IMG/VR virus record: IMGVR_UViG_3300033993_002103
Location: 1-31,106 of that record
Reading direction: 5' to 3' (one strand)
DNA from: a virus
Length of the DNA stretch: 31,106 nucleotides
Part shown: positions 30,158 to 31,106 of the stretch, piece by piece
Position numbering within the stretch: the stretch's first letter is position 1
How the letters are laid out: each line of letters starts with the position of its first letter
Notes under the pieces: generated by a model
Told to the model about the DNA's origin: nothing
The model's input: only the letters and a program-made list of their open reading frames with translations
The model's database searches: none
Position numbers and translations under genes: made by a program

Positions 30158-30411
30158 AGACCCCACCAGAGTTTGAGCGGCTGCGGGCACACGACGACCA
30201 AGCAGTTGGAGTCGCAACCGAAATGATGGCGATTCTCGCCCCGTTGGTTCCCGCCAGCGACATCTACAGGCAAATCCAAAGCAACATCCGCGCAGCGAAA
30301 GACAACGACGACCCGGTTGGTGCCGCAATCGGCGTGATGTCGTTGGTCGGCTTCTGGGCCGCAATCGAGTCGATGGAGCGCTCGATTCGGGAAAGCGAAG
30401 GTGTCGCATGA
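30154..30411 (+). CDS. Small hypothetical protein (85 aa)
   Basis: 85 aa, GTG start at 30154 overlapping the previous stop. All-helical: PEFERLRAHDDQAVGVATEM, MAILAPLVPASDIYRQIQSN, AAIGVMSLVGFWAAIESMER. Moderately hydrophobic near the C-terminus but not a clear membrane segment. Not recognised. Confidence 0.65.
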   Translation: MKTPPEFERLRAHDDQAVGVATEMMAILAPLVPASDIYRQIQSNIRAAKDNDDPVGAAIGVMSLVGFWAAIESMERSIRESEGVA

Positions 30412-30644
30412 CCACCACCACCACCACCCCCAAACTCACCGGCCTCCAGCGCCGGGTCTACGACGCGATTGACAACCACTGGGCCGAGCTCCACGTCGTC
30501 GGCCAGCGTTGCGGCTGGGGCGGCGAGGGTTGCCGGCGGACCCCGTGCGGATTGTGGCTTGTGGCCTGCTCGTTGCAGCGTCACGGGCTTGTGGAGACCA
30601 AGAGCAGGCCGGATCGCGTGAAGCGAGTGCGAGGTGCGAAGTGA
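30408..30644 (+). CDS. Small winged-helix-like protein (78 aa)
   Basis: 78 aa, ATG at 30408 overlapping the previous stop (ATGA). After a Thr-rich start, LTGLQRRVYDAIDNHWAELH then GLWLVACSLQRHGLVETKSR reads as a winged-helix core ('..l...L...GlVe.k...d'), with a Cys/Gly-rich loop (RCGWGGEGCRRTPCG) inserted. DNA binding is inferred. It overlaps the methyltransferase start. Confidence 0.6.
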   Translation: MTTTTTTPKLTGLQRRVYDAIDNHWAELHVVGQRCGWGGEGCRRTPCGLWLVACSLQRHGLVETKSRPDRVKRVRGAK

Positions 30645-31106
30645 GCGAACCCGTCCGCATCCTCATCGGCGACGTTCTGGACGGGCTTCGGTCCCTGCCG
30701 GACGGCTCGGCCCAGTGCTGCGTCACGTCGCCGCCATACTGGGGGCTGCGCGATTACGGCGTGGACGGCCAGATCGGTCTGGAGCCGACGCCCGAGGCTT
30801 TCGTCGCCAAGATGGTCGAGGTGTTCCGCGAGGTCCGGCGCGTGCTGCGTGAGGATGGGGTGTGCTTCCTCAACATCGGGGACAGCTACGCGACGGGGAC
30901 AACAGCAAACAGGCAGCAGTCGCCCAATCCCGGCGTCGGCGCGAACTGCCCAGAAGCACAGAACAGCGTGGCACGCATTGGCACGCCGGCGGGCCTGAAA
31001 ACCAAAGACCTGTGCGGCATCCCGTGGCGCGTTGTGTTGGCCCTTCAAGCCGATGGGTGGTACTGGCGATCCTGCATCGTGTGGGCGAAGAAGTCGCCGA
31101 TGCCCG
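30641..31106 (+). CDS. DNA methyltransferase, N4-cytosine type (5' part, cut by the window edge)
   Basis: GTG start at 30641, overlapping the previous stop (GTGA); 155 codons are visible. Motif IV TSPPYWGLRDYG has SPPYW at residues 30-34, the signature typical of N4-cytosine and some N6-adenine enzymes. Then come VEVFREVRRVLREDGVCFLN-type motif V and IGDSYATGT, and DLCGIPWRVVLALQADGWYW. The SAM-binding FxGxG would lie beyond the right edge. It is the second methyltransferase of the phage and differs from the DPPY enzyme in the late operon, so two sequence contexts may be modified. Confidence 0.9.
   Translation, partial: MSEPVRILIGDVLDGLRSLPDGSAQCCVTSPPYWGLRDYGVDGQIGLEPTPEAFVAKMVEVFREVRRVLREDGVCFLNIGDSYATGTTANRQQSPNPGVGANCPEAQNSVARIGTPAGLKTKDLCGIPWRVVLALQADGWYWRSCIVWAKKSPMP

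Overview
The window is part of a high-GC, double-stranded DNA tailed-phage (or prophage) genome. The structural genes point to a short-tailed, podovirus-like particle: terminase, portal, scaffold, major capsid protein, a T7 gp11-like tail adaptor, a tail-nozzle-like protein and a beta-helix tailspike. The host cannot be named from the sequence; it is probably a high-GC bacterium. No integrase, phage RNA polymerase or DNA polymerase gene is visible, so lifestyle is undecided.

Left arm (1-18785, almost all minus strand, read right to left): small and large terminase subunits, three tiny genes, portal, a beta-class DNA methyltransferase, a zinc-ribbon protein, scaffold-like protein, major capsid protein, a possible head-decoration protein, tail adaptor, two virion-type proteins, a 200-aa protein, tailspike, a membrane protein, a lipoprotein and a nozzle-like protein that runs off the left edge. 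Two small plus-strand genes (12256-12755) interrupt this operon. A divergent control region with an 18-bp perfect palindrome (18981-18998) separates the two arms.

Right arm (19042-31106, mostly plus strand): a run of small genes of unknown function, separated by structured intergenic elements; an XRE-type regulator; a regulatory island with a convergent LuxR/GerE-type HTH gene and a tRNA-Met(CAT) on the minus strand; then a recombination module (YqaJ-type exonuclease and a putative annealing protein); then a 205-aa protein flanked on both sides by unusual repeat arrays; then a replication module (O-like initiator carrying an 11-nt-period iteron cluster, and a DnaC-like AAA+ loader), small genes, and an N4-cytosine-type methyltransferase cut by the right edge.

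The most notable feature is the repeat array at 26631-26866 and 27552-28118. Seven stretches of about 60-80 nt are built of phase-locked GGNNN pentamers. Each leads into a 24-31-nt hairpin, usually with a GAAA tetraloop and often one internal mismatch, followed by a short (A/T)TT(G/C) tail. The repeat period is about 102 nt. The stems differ in sequence but keep pairing, which argues for a selected plus-strand RNA (or ssDNA) structure. Related hairpins with a GGNTTGNCC tail follow several small genes at 19.3-21.3 kb. I know no named family that explains the array; its link to the flanked 205-aa protein is inference.
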